The notes under the pieces are model-generated. The model had not been told where the DNA came from. It did not search any database and was given only the letters and a program-made list of their open reading frames with translations. From Moraxellaceae bacterium (lineage in GTDB: Bacteria; Pseudomonadota; Gammaproteobacteria; Pseudomonadales; Moraxellaceae): 6,549 nt of DNA. The stretch is from NCBI GenBank assembly GCA_030146505.1, contig JASLCO010000271.1:1-6549 (forward strand), given 5' to 3'. The number at the start of each line of letters is the position of its first letter. The first letter of the stretch is position 1. A program made the translations under genes and the position numbers. Below are positions 1 through 4,883 of the stretch, one piece after another.

Positions 1-22
1 CCCGTTCTTCGATAGTGCTCAC
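1..22 (-). CDS. acpP: Acyl carrier protein, N-terminal fragment (cut by window edge)
   Basis: Only the first seven codons are inside the window. They read GTG-initiated MSTIEER, the same N-terminus that I recall for the E. coli acyl carrier protein. The GTG start at 22-20 is preceded by a good ribosome binding site, GAGGAG, seven bases upstream. AcpP is the small acidic cytoplasmic protein that carries growing acyl chains on a phosphopantetheine arm; the modified serine lies outside this window. Its position right after fabG on the same strand is the standard order in proteobacteria and strongly supports the call despite the short fragment. The 133-base gap before it, with its own promoter candidate, suggests it is expressed partly independently of the upstream fab genes, as expected for a very abundant protein. 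Confidence 0.9.
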
Positions 23-66
23 GCTTTTTCTCCTCGTTGGTCGGTATCCCTCTCAGGAACCGCGCT

Positions 67-95
67 AGTGTATTGAACCCCTACAGGGGTGGCAA
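67..95 (-). promoter_or_regulatory. Probable sigma70-type promoter for acpP
   Basis: Read on the minus strand, a -35 element TTGCCA (95-90, five of six consensus bases) and a -10 element TACACT (72-67, four of six) are separated by exactly 17 bases. The predicted start near position 60 gives a leader of about 37 bases that contains the acpP ribosome binding site. The spacer contains an inverted repeat, listed separately. Placement in the fabG-acpP gap agrees with separate transcription of acpP known in E. coli. The match is by eye only. Confidence 0.6.
77..90. repeat. Inverted repeat inside the acpP promoter spacer
   Basis: ACCCC-TGTA-GGGGT (minus strand) is a perfect 5-bp inverted repeat around four bases. 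It lies almost wholly between the -35 and -10 elements of the acpP promoter candidate and shares the last base of the -35. Such a position suits an operator, but no known regulator site is recognised. It lies upstream of the predicted transcript start, so it would not form an RNA hairpin in an acpP mRNA, though it could in read-through from fabG. There is no U-tract after it, so it is not a terminator. Confidence 0.4.
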
Positions 96-134
96 GCTGG
101 CCGTTCCTGCAAAGGTAAGGGTTTGTTGCAATCA

Positions 135-157
135 CAAAAACAGGGAAAACCCCTGTT
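135..157 (-). terminator. Weak terminator or attenuator-like hairpin at the fabG stop
   Basis: AACAGGG and CCCTGTT pair perfectly over 7 bp (139-145 with 151-157) around a 5-base loop. On the minus strand the hairpin starts within the fabG TAA stop codon (158-156). The second arm runs into a short T run (TTTTT counting the last two stem bases) before G interrupts it. Only four of the seven pairs are G-C and the T-tract is short, so partial termination is more likely than full termination. It would separate fabG transcription from acpP, whose own promoter candidate follows. Confidence 0.45.
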
Positions 158-899
158 ATTCCATATACATACCGCCGTTCACATGGAGTGTGACGCCAGT
201 AACATAGGAAGCTTCAGCCGAGGCCAGAAAGCCCACAGCGGCTGCAATTTCTTCAGGCTGACCCAAACGGCCGGCCGGAATCGAGCCCAGCAGCTTTTCT
301 TTCTGCTCTTCCGGCAACACATGCGTCATGTCAGTCGCAATGAAGCCCGGAGCCACCGCATTCACGGTGATATTGCGCGAACCGATCTCGCGGGCCAGAG
401 CGCGCGAAAAGCCTTCCAGACCGGCTTTGGCCGCAGCGTAATTGGCCTGACCGGCATTGCCCATGGAGCCCACCACGGAGCTGATGCTGATGATGCGGCC
501 CCAGCGCTCCTTGGTCATGCCCTTGAGGCAGGCCTTGCTCATGCGATAGATGGAGGTGAGGTTGGTGTTGATGACGCCATCCCACTCCTCGTCCTTCATG
601 CGCAGCATGATGTTGTCTTTGGTGATGCCGGCGTTATTGATCAGGATCAGCGGTGTGCCGACTTCGCTGGTGATGGCCGCCAGCGTGCTTTCAATGGAAG
701 CGGCATCGGCCACATTCAGCGCGAAACCACGTCCGGTATTGCCGGCTTCTTTCAGATAAGCCGTGATGGCTTCAGCACCCGATTCAGTGGTCGCGGTACC
801 CACCACCACGGCACCGCGGCGCGAGAGCTCCAGCGCAATGGCCTTGCCTATGCCGCGGCTGGCGCCGGTGACCAGTGCAATTTTACCGATGATGGACAT
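156..899 (-). CDS. fabG: 3-oxoacyl-[acyl-carrier-protein] reductase FabG
   Basis: FabG is the cytoplasmic NADPH-dependent reductase that converts 3-ketoacyl-ACP to 3-hydroxyacyl-ACP in each round of type II fatty-acid elongation. The 247-residue product is a full-length classical short-chain dehydrogenase/reductase. It has the nucleotide-binding TGASRGIG at 11-18, NNAG at 88-91, the structural Asn113 in NLTS, and the catalytic Ser141, Tyr154 and Lys158 (YAAAK). The NVNAVAPGF-like stretch at about 177-186 and the C-terminal HVNGGMYM signature are characteristic of true FabG rather than a generic SDR. Residue numbers run three ahead of the E. coli enzyme, which fits a slightly longer N-terminal half. 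The ATG is preceded by GAGGG at suitable spacing. It follows fabD by 44 bases and precedes acpP, so it belongs to the fab operon. Confidence 0.98.
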   Translation of the reverse strand: MSIIGKIALVTGASRGIGKAIALELSRRGAVVVGTATTESGAEAITAYLKEAGNTGRGFALNVADAASIESTLAAITSEVGTPLILINNAGITKDNIMLRMKDEEWDGVINTNLTSIYRMSKACLKGMTKERWGRIISISSVVGSMGNAGQANYAAAKAGLEGFSRALAREIGSRNITVNAVAPGFIATDMTHVLPEEQKEKLLGSIPAGRLGQPEEIAAAVGFLASAEASYVTGVTLHVNGGMYME

Positions 900-943
900 G
901 GTTTTCCCTCTTTTATCGAATCAGGTATTCAGGCCGGGCTTGA

Positions 944-1873
944 TCAAACCGCCAAGGCGGTCTTGAAGCTCTCGGCATTTTCCAGAGAAGCACAATCCAG
1001 TTCTTTTACGATGCGCTTGTTGAGGCCACAGAGCACCTTGCCCGGACCACATTCCAGCGCACGCATCACACCGAGACCACCCAGTGCCTCCACCGACTTC
1101 ACCCACTGCACCGGGCTGTAGAGCTGGGCAATAAGTGCTGCGCGCATGGCCGGAATATCCGCCTCGATACGCGCATTCACATTCTGCACCACCGGAATGG
1201 CAGGCGTATTAAACGTCACAGCATCCAGCGAAGCTTTCAGCTTTTCTGCAGCCGGTTTCATGAGAGCGCAGTGCGACGGCACGCTCACCGGCAGCGGCAA
1301 TGCACGCTTGGCACCCGCAGCCTTCAATTTTTCGATGGCAGCATTCACGGCTGCCGTGCTGCCGGCAATCACGACCTGACCCGGCGCATTGAAATTCACG
1401 GCTTCCACCACGCCAGCAGCAGCGGCTTCAGCGCAGCACTGGCGCACGACATCGTCATCCAGACCAAGTATCGCCGCCATGGCACCCTCGCCCTGCGGCA
1501 CAGCCTGCTGCATGAGACGGCCGCGCTCGGCCACCAGCTTCACGCCATCCGCCAGAGAAAGGGAACCTGCAGCCACCAGCGCGGTGTACTCGCCCAAGGA
1601 ATGGCCCGCCAGATAATCCGGTGTACGACCACCGGCCTGCTGCCAGGCACGGAACACGGCAACGCCGGCAGTGAGCAGCACAGGCTGGGTATTTTCAGTA
1701 CGGTTGAGATCGGCTTCGGGGCCGTTCTGGCTCAGCGCCCAGATATCCAGACCCAGCGCCGCAGAGGCTTCATCAAAAGTGGCCTTGACCACGGGATGGG
1801 CAGCGGCGAGATCGGCCAGCATGCCGATGGCCTGGGAGCCCTGGCCGGGAAAAACAAAGGCGAGTTTGGACAT
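944..1873 (-). CDS. fabD: Malonyl-CoA:ACP transacylase FabD
   Basis: FabD moves the malonyl group from malonyl-CoA to ACP, supplying the two-carbon extender for fatty-acid synthesis in the cytoplasm. The 309-residue protein matches the usual family length. It has the N-terminal PGQGSQ (9-14, including oxyanion-hole Gln11), the nucleophile elbow GHSLGEYTA with catalytic Ser92, Arg117 that binds the malonyl carboxylate (RGRLMQ), catalytic His201 (VPSHCALM) and Gln250. These numbers coincide with those I recall for E. coli FabD. I chose the ATG at 1873 because CAGGG lies seven bases upstream and the product then begins MSKLAFVFPGQGSQ. An in-frame TTG at 1888 would add only five residues and would overlap this ribosome binding site. 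plsX ends 91 bases upstream and fabG begins 44 bases downstream. Confidence 0.97.
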   Translation of the reverse strand: MSKLAFVFPGQGSQAIGMLADLAAAHPVVKATFDEASAALGLDIWALSQNGPEADLNRTENTQPVLLTAGVAVFRAWQQAGGRTPDYLAGHSLGEYTALVAAGSLSLADGVKLVAERGRLMQQAVPQGEGAMAAILGLDDDVVRQCCAEAAAAGVVEAVNFNAPGQVVIAGSTAAVNAAIEKLKAAGAKRALPLPVSVPSHCALMKPAAEKLKASLDAVTFNTPAIPVVQNVNARIEADIPAMRAALIAQLYSPVQWVKSVEALGGLGVMRALECGPGKVLCGLNKRIVKELDCASLENAESFKTALAV

Positions 1874-1964
1874 GAAAGCACCCTGCAAAATCAGCGGCGC
1901 GAATCATGACCAGTCGGTCCCGATAGCGCCAGTCCCAGCTTGTAAGAAAGTTTTCAGGCCCTTT

Positions 1965-3005
1965 TCAGGCGCCCTCAACCACAGCCGGCTCGTCATGAGC
2001 CTCATCACGCCCCAGGCGGGCATGAATCAGCGCCGGTACATTTTTTTCCACTTCCGTGATGGCTACGCGCAAGGCATGCGCAAAAGAAGAGATATCCGCA
2101 CTGCCGTGGCTTTTCACGACAATGCCGGTGAGGCCCACGAGGCTGGCGCCGTTATAGCGGCCCGGGTCCATCTGGTGCTTGAGGCCTTTCCATATCGGAA
2201 ACGCCAGGGCACCGGTGATTTTGGTCAGCCAGTTGCGCTTGATTTCTTCCTTGATCATGCCGCCCAGCATTTTCGCCACGCCTTCCGAAGCCTTGAGCGC
2301 CACATTGCCGACAAAGCCGTCGCAGACCACCACATCGGCATGGCCCTTGAAGACACCATCGCCTTCCACATAGCCGATGTAATTGAGGCCGGAGGATTTC
2401 AGCAGCGCATCCGTCTGCTTGATGAGCTCATTACCCTTGATGTCTTCCTCGCCGATATTGAGCAGGCCCACACGCGGACGCTCAATACCATCCAGCACTT
2501 CCGCGACGATGGAGCCCATCTGCGCAAACTGCAGCAGATGCTGCGGTTCGGAATCCACATTGGCACCGAGATCCAGCATATGCACATGACCGGTCATGGC
2601 CGGCAAGGTCGCAAGAATGGCAGGACGATCGATATCGGCATGGGTTTTCAGCACGAAACGGCTGATCGCCATGAGGGCGCCGGTATTACCGGCCGAGATG
2701 CAGGCATCAACAGATTTTTCATGCACCAAGTTGATGGCCAGGCGCATGGAGGATTTTTTCTTGTTGCGCAGGGCGACAGCGACTTTGTCGTCCATGGTGA
2801 CGACTTCATCGGTGTGCACGACAGACACGCGCTCACGCTCCGACGCCGACAGACGCGAGAGGAAGGGAGTGATCTGGGCTTCGTCGCCTACCAGAGACAG
2901 GCGCAGGGAAGGAATTTCACGCAGCACCGCCAAAGAGGCGGGAACCGTGACGCGGGGACCGAAGTCCCCGCCCATGGCATCGACAGCGATAGCAACGACA
3001 CTCAT
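1965..3005 (-). CDS. plsX: Phosphate acyltransferase PlsX (acyl-ACP:phosphate transacylase)
   Basis: PlsX converts acyl-ACP plus phosphate to acyl-phosphate, the donor that membrane enzyme PlsY uses to acylate glycerol-3-phosphate. It thereby links fatty-acid to phospholipid synthesis, acting as a peripheral enzyme on the inner face of the membrane. The 346-residue protein shows the family signatures in order: DAMGGDFGP (9-17), SAGNTGA (104-110), LDLGAN (145-150), VGLLNIGEE (179-187), EGDGVF (214-219), DVVVCDGFVGNVALK (224-238) and the segment starting YNGASLVGLTG near 284. The last 15 or so residues are acidic and look poorly conserved. The ATG at 3005 is 12 bases after the rpmF stop and has no clear Shine-Dalgarno sequence, so translational coupling to rpmF is plausible. 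fabH, which follows plsX in enterobacteria, is absent here. Confidence 0.97.
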   Translation of the reverse strand: MSVVAIAVDAMGGDFGPRVTVPASLAVLREIPSLRLSLVGDEAQITPFLSRLSASERERVSVVHTDEVVTMDDKVAVALRNKKKSSMRLAINLVHEKSVDACISAGNTGALMAISRFVLKTHADIDRPAILATLPAMTGHVHMLDLGANVDSEPQHLLQFAQMGSIVAEVLDGIERPRVGLLNIGEEDIKGNELIKQTDALLKSSGLNYIGYVEGDGVFKGHADVVVCDGFVGNVALKASEGVAKMLGGMIKEEIKRNWLTKITGALAFPIWKGLKHQMDPGRYNGASLVGLTGIVVKSHGSADISSFAHALRVAITEVEKNVPALIHARLGRDEAHDEPAVVEGA

Positions 3006-3017
3006 GGAGTCGTCGGC

Positions 3018-3200
3018 TTATTCGGCGTCTTTGCTCGCGAACAGCTGACGGCCGCGGTACAGGCCATCCTTGGTCACGTGGTGACGCAGATGGGTCTCGC
3101 CGGATTCCTGATCCACGGACAGGGTGGGGCCGGTCAGGGCATCGTGCGAACGACGCATGTCACGACGGGAACGGCTCTTGCGATTCTGTTGAACGGCCAT
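3018..3200 (-). CDS. rpmF: 50S ribosomal protein L32
   Basis: The 60-residue basic protein begins MAVQQNRKSRSRRDMRRSHD and contains the L32 hallmark pattern of Lys/Arg-rich N-terminus, a central LSVDQESGE and a C-terminal HHVTKDGLYRGRQLF. L32 is a small structural protein of the large ribosomal subunit, on the polypeptide-exit side. The length is normal for gammaproteobacteria, and the protein has no cysteine pairs, so it is the zinc-independent form. The start is supported by GGAG six bases before the ATG. It lies 33 bases after yceD and 12 bases before plsX, the conserved yceD-rpmF-plsX linkage. It is probably cotranscribed from the promoter ahead of yceD. Confidence 0.97.
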   Translation of the reverse strand: MAVQQNRKSRSRRDMRRSHDALTGPTLSVDQESGETHLRHHVTKDGLYRGRQLFASKDAE

Positions 3201-3218
3201 GATCTACTCCGGCACAAA

Positions 3219-3230
3219 TTAAACGTTTAA
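3219..3230. repeat. 12-bp perfect palindrome in the yceD-rpmF gap
   Basis: TTAAACGTTTAA reads identically on both strands and fills much of the 33-base gap, in an AT-rich patch unlike its surroundings. It sits between the yceD stop and the rpmF ribosome binding site. With no loop it would make a poor RNA hairpin, so a DNA-binding site or chance is more likely than a terminator. A TTTAAT within it resembles a -10 element, but no matching -35 is seen at suitable spacing. Confidence 0.4.
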
Positions 3231-3233
3231 CAA

Positions 3234-3767
3234 TTACGATTTCTTGCTGTCGTCGGTCTTGAGACCGGCCAACACCTGAAACGGGTTTTCGCGCTTCGGT
3301 GCTTCTTCCACCTCGGCAATTTCACCAGCCTGCAATTGATACGCTTCGCAATCGTCATGCGCTGCTACCAAAGGCAGAGCCAGGATCAGCTCGTCTTCCA
3401 GTGCATCGGCAAGGGAAATACGCCCTTCCTCATCCAGCACCAGATAATCCGCATCATCCGGCAAACGGTCGGCCACGCTTTCATCACGCAAAAGCCAGAG
3501 CTGCACGGAAGCATCAACGGGAGTGATGACCGGCTCAAGACAGCGCTGGCAGACCAGTGCCACTTGCGTGGACATTTCACCATCAACAACGAAGAGGCCC
3601 TGGGCATCACGATGGATGCGCACATTGACGCTGACTTCACCTTCGTTGCTGGCCGCACCCTCGCACAAACGCGCAAAGCCGGAGAGCGGAATGACCTGAT
3701 TGATCACCGCTTCACGGTCGGCCCATTTCTGGGCGTCGATGTACTGAGGCAGGGTGCCGGCTGACAT
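3234..3767 (-). CDS. yceD: YceD/DUF177 family protein (23S rRNA accumulation protein)
   Basis: YceD proteins are encoded next to rpmF in most bacteria. Family work has linked DUF177 to accumulation of 23S rRNA, which suits the L32 neighbour; the biochemical activity is not settled. The 177-residue product has the family's CxxC (Cys73 and Cys76 in VCQRCLEP), the acidic block following DADYLVLDEEGRISL (106-119), the EDELILALPLVAAH core (124-137), and the C-terminal NPFQVLAGLK (161-170). I chose the ATG at 3767 because the N-terminal PQYIDAQKWADR then lines up with relatives as I recall them. The open frame continues upstream to 4184, but that part is antisense to maf. No ribosome binding site precedes the ATG. 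A strong promoter lies only nine bases away, so the message is probably leaderless. Confidence 0.93.
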   Translation of the reverse strand: MSAGTLPQYIDAQKWADREAVINQVIPLSGFARLCEGAASNEGEVSVNVRIHRDAQGLFVVDGEMSTQVALVCQRCLEPVITPVDASVQLWLLRDESVADRLPDDADYLVLDEEGRISLADALEDELILALPLVAAHDDCEAYQLQAGEIAEVEEAPKRENPFQVLAGLKTDDSKKS

Positions 3768-3776
3768 AGGCGCGCG

Positions 3777-3805
3777 ATAATACGTATGCGCCCCCCGGCT
3801 GTCAA
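3777..3805 (-). promoter_or_regulatory. Near-consensus sigma70-type promoter for yceD-rpmF-plsX
   Basis: On the minus strand a perfect -35 TTGACA (3805-3800) and a -10 TATTAT (3782-3777, five of six) are 17 bases apart. The last base of the -10 element is only nine bases from the yceD ATG, so the expected transcript start at about 3770 leaves a leader of zero to a few bases. The spacer holds a run of six G. This is the best promoter match in the window and probably drives yceD, rpmF and plsX, and perhaps fabD and fabG. Confidence 0.8.
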
Positions 3806-3863
3806 AAGAAAAGTCCTTGTATTTCAGGTACTCTGGCGCCCCGCTCCCAATCCACCCTCGACC

Positions 3864-4454
3864 ATGTCCAGCCATCCCCTGCCCCTGCTTCTTGCCTCTT
3901 CTTCCCCGGCCAGACGAGAGCTGCTGGGTCGACTGGGCCTGCCCTTCCGGCACGAGAGCCCGGATATAGATGAAAGCCCCCGCTCCGGCGAGAGCGTGGA
4001 TGCCCTCGCCAGCCGACTCAGCGAAGCCAAGGCCCGGGCCTTGGCCAGTCGCTACCCGGACCATCTCATCATCGGCTCCGACCAGACCCTGAGCCTGGAC
4101 GAACAAATCCTGGGCAAGCCCGGCAACCATGCCAAGGCCGTGATCCAGTTGCAGAGGCTCTCCGGCCGCACCGTCACCTTCCATACCGGACTCTGCCTGC
4201 TCAATACCGGCAGTGGCCGCTGCCAGTTGACCGTGGAGACCTATACCGTGAGTTTCCGGACGCTGACGGAGGCCGCCATAGAGCGCTATCTGCAGACTGA
4301 ACAGCCCTATGGCTGTGCCGGCAGCTTCATGGCCGAGGGACTGGGCATCAGCCTGTTCCGCGAATTTTCAGGGCGCGACCCCAACGCCCTGATCGGCCTG
4401 CCGCTGATGGCACTGGTGGACATGCTGCTGGCCGAAGGCCTGCGGATTCCTTAA
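3864..4454 (+). CDS. yceF: Maf/YceF-family nucleoside triphosphate pyrophosphatase
   Basis: Maf proteins are cytoplasmic house-cleaning enzymes that hydrolyse non-canonical nucleotides to monophosphate and pyrophosphate. The E. coli YceF branch prefers 7-methyl-GTP. The 196-residue product has the N-terminal LLASSSPARRELL (9-21), PDIDESPR (33-40), the GSDQ motif with catalytic Asp73, GKP (84-86), TFHTGL (105-110), CAGSF (151-155) and GRDPNALIGLPL (170-181). The layout follows YceF more closely than YhdE, and the yceD-adjacent position supports that branch. The ATG at 3864 was chosen because the LASSSP motif belongs at the extreme N-terminus; there is no clear Shine-Dalgarno sequence. The promoter is not obvious (a TACTCT at 3829-3834 lacks a -35). 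Residue 156 is Met where relatives that I recall have Lys (SFKxEG). Confidence 0.93.
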   Translation: MSSHPLPLLLASSSPARRELLGRLGLPFRHESPDIDESPRSGESVDALASRLSEAKARALASRYPDHLIIGSDQTLSLDEQILGKPGNHAKAVIQLQRLSGRTVTFHTGLCLLNTGSGRCQLTVETYTVSFRTLTEAAIERYLQTEQPYGCAGSFMAEGLGISLFREFSGRDPNALIGLPLMALVDMLLAEGLRIP

Positions 4455-4568
4455 ACAAGAAAATCCTGCCGCACAAAGACTTGCTCAAGTCGTCATGCCC
4501 TTTTCATGAAGCCGCCATGCTCCGTCTTTAATCTGGATGCATCTGCCGGCCTCATTCAAAGGAGCATC

Positions 4569-4811
4569 ATGAGCCACAATCCCTCTGCCAATAGCGCCGC
4601 CCTTATCCTGCTGCGCATAGGCCTTATCGTCGTCACCTTTTTTACCGCCCTGTTTCTGGTGCTGACCCAACTGCCAAGCAATGCCACCAGCAAGCCCTTG
4701 GTGATAGTCATTGCCCTGACTGGCCTGGCCTTTCTGATCCTGGCCCTGCGTGATCTGCTACGCGAACTCAATCGTGAAAACCGCGCTTCGCACCCAAGCC
4801 CCGGGCGGTGA
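4569..4811 (+). CDS. Small two-helix membrane protein, family not recognised
   Basis: The 80-residue product has a short polar N-terminus (1-10), a hydrophobic segment at about 11-33 (ALILLRIGLIVVTFFTALFL region), a short polar loop (QLPSNATSKP, 34-43), a second hydrophobic segment at about 44-60, and a charged tail (RDLLRELNRENRASHP). That implies two inner-membrane helices, with the Arg-rich tail, and hence probably both ends, in the cytoplasm. The start is supported by AAAGGAG at 4558-4564, four bases before the ATG. An earlier in-frame ATG at 4506 would add 21 residues but has no comparable site. It lies 114 bases after maf on the same strand and ends 15 bases before a strong terminator, so it may be cotranscribed with maf. 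I do not recognise the family and infer no function. Confidence 0.72.
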   Translation: MSHNPSANSAALILLRIGLIVVTFFTALFLVLTQLPSNATSKPLVIVIALTGLAFLILALRDLLRELNRENRASHPSPGR

Positions 4812-4826
4812 CCGGCCCAGATAAAT

Positions 4827-4872
4827 CGCATGAACAAAAAAGCGGCCCGAAGGCCGCTTTTTTGTTCATGCG
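4827..4872. terminator. Bidirectional intrinsic terminator with a perfect 21-bp stem
   Basis: The two arms, 4827-4847 and 4852-4872, are exact reverse complements around a CGAA loop. The core is GCGGCC/GGCCGC flanked by A6 on the left and T6 on the right, so each strand ends a G-C hairpin in a T-tract. It lies 15 bases after the stop of the plus-strand membrane protein gene and 11 bases after the stop of minus-strand sppA, exactly where convergent genes need a shared terminator. The stem extends nine pairs beyond the A/T tracts, longer than a terminator needs. Confidence 0.93.
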
Positions 4873-4883
4873 CATAAAAACCA

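Noticed and set aside
123..1121. 332-residue plus-strand open frame across fabG and part of fabD
   Set aside because: It is fully antisense to fabG and the fabD 3' end, with a low-complexity His/Gly/Ala-rich product and no supporting ribosome binding site. It is a codon-bias shadow.
1951..1969. Direct repeat TTTTCAGG twice, 11 bases apart, at the plsX stop
   Set aside because: It is only eight bases long and partly coding. There is no hairpin or promoter nearby and nothing suggests an operator.
1671..3230. 519-residue plus-strand open frame covering plsX and rpmF
   Set aside because: It is antisense to two certain genes and its product shows no recognisable domain. It also runs through the fabD start region and intergenic sequence. 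Long antisense frames arise from biased codon use in G+C-rich genes.
3254..3267. Inverted repeat CGGTCT-TG-AGACCG inside the 3' end of yceD
   Set aside because: It lies in conserved coding sequence (VLAGLKTDD) and has a loop too small for a stable hairpin. It is probably chance.
3768..4184. Possible 139-residue N-terminal extension of YceD
   Set aside because: The frame stays open only because it is antisense to maf. Family members begin at the MSAGTLPQYI position, and the promoter lies inside the extension.
4478..4491. Short inverted repeat GACTTG-CT-CAAGTC after maf as a terminator
   Set aside because: The stem is short and half A-T, and no T-tract follows directly (the nearest TTTT is separated by about eight bases), so I do not call termination between maf and the small gene. 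I see no firm promoter in the rest of the 4455-4568 gap either.
4506..4568. Upstream ATG for the small membrane protein
   Set aside because: The added residues are polar and unremarkable, and the strong AAAGGAG lies directly before the later ATG at 4569.
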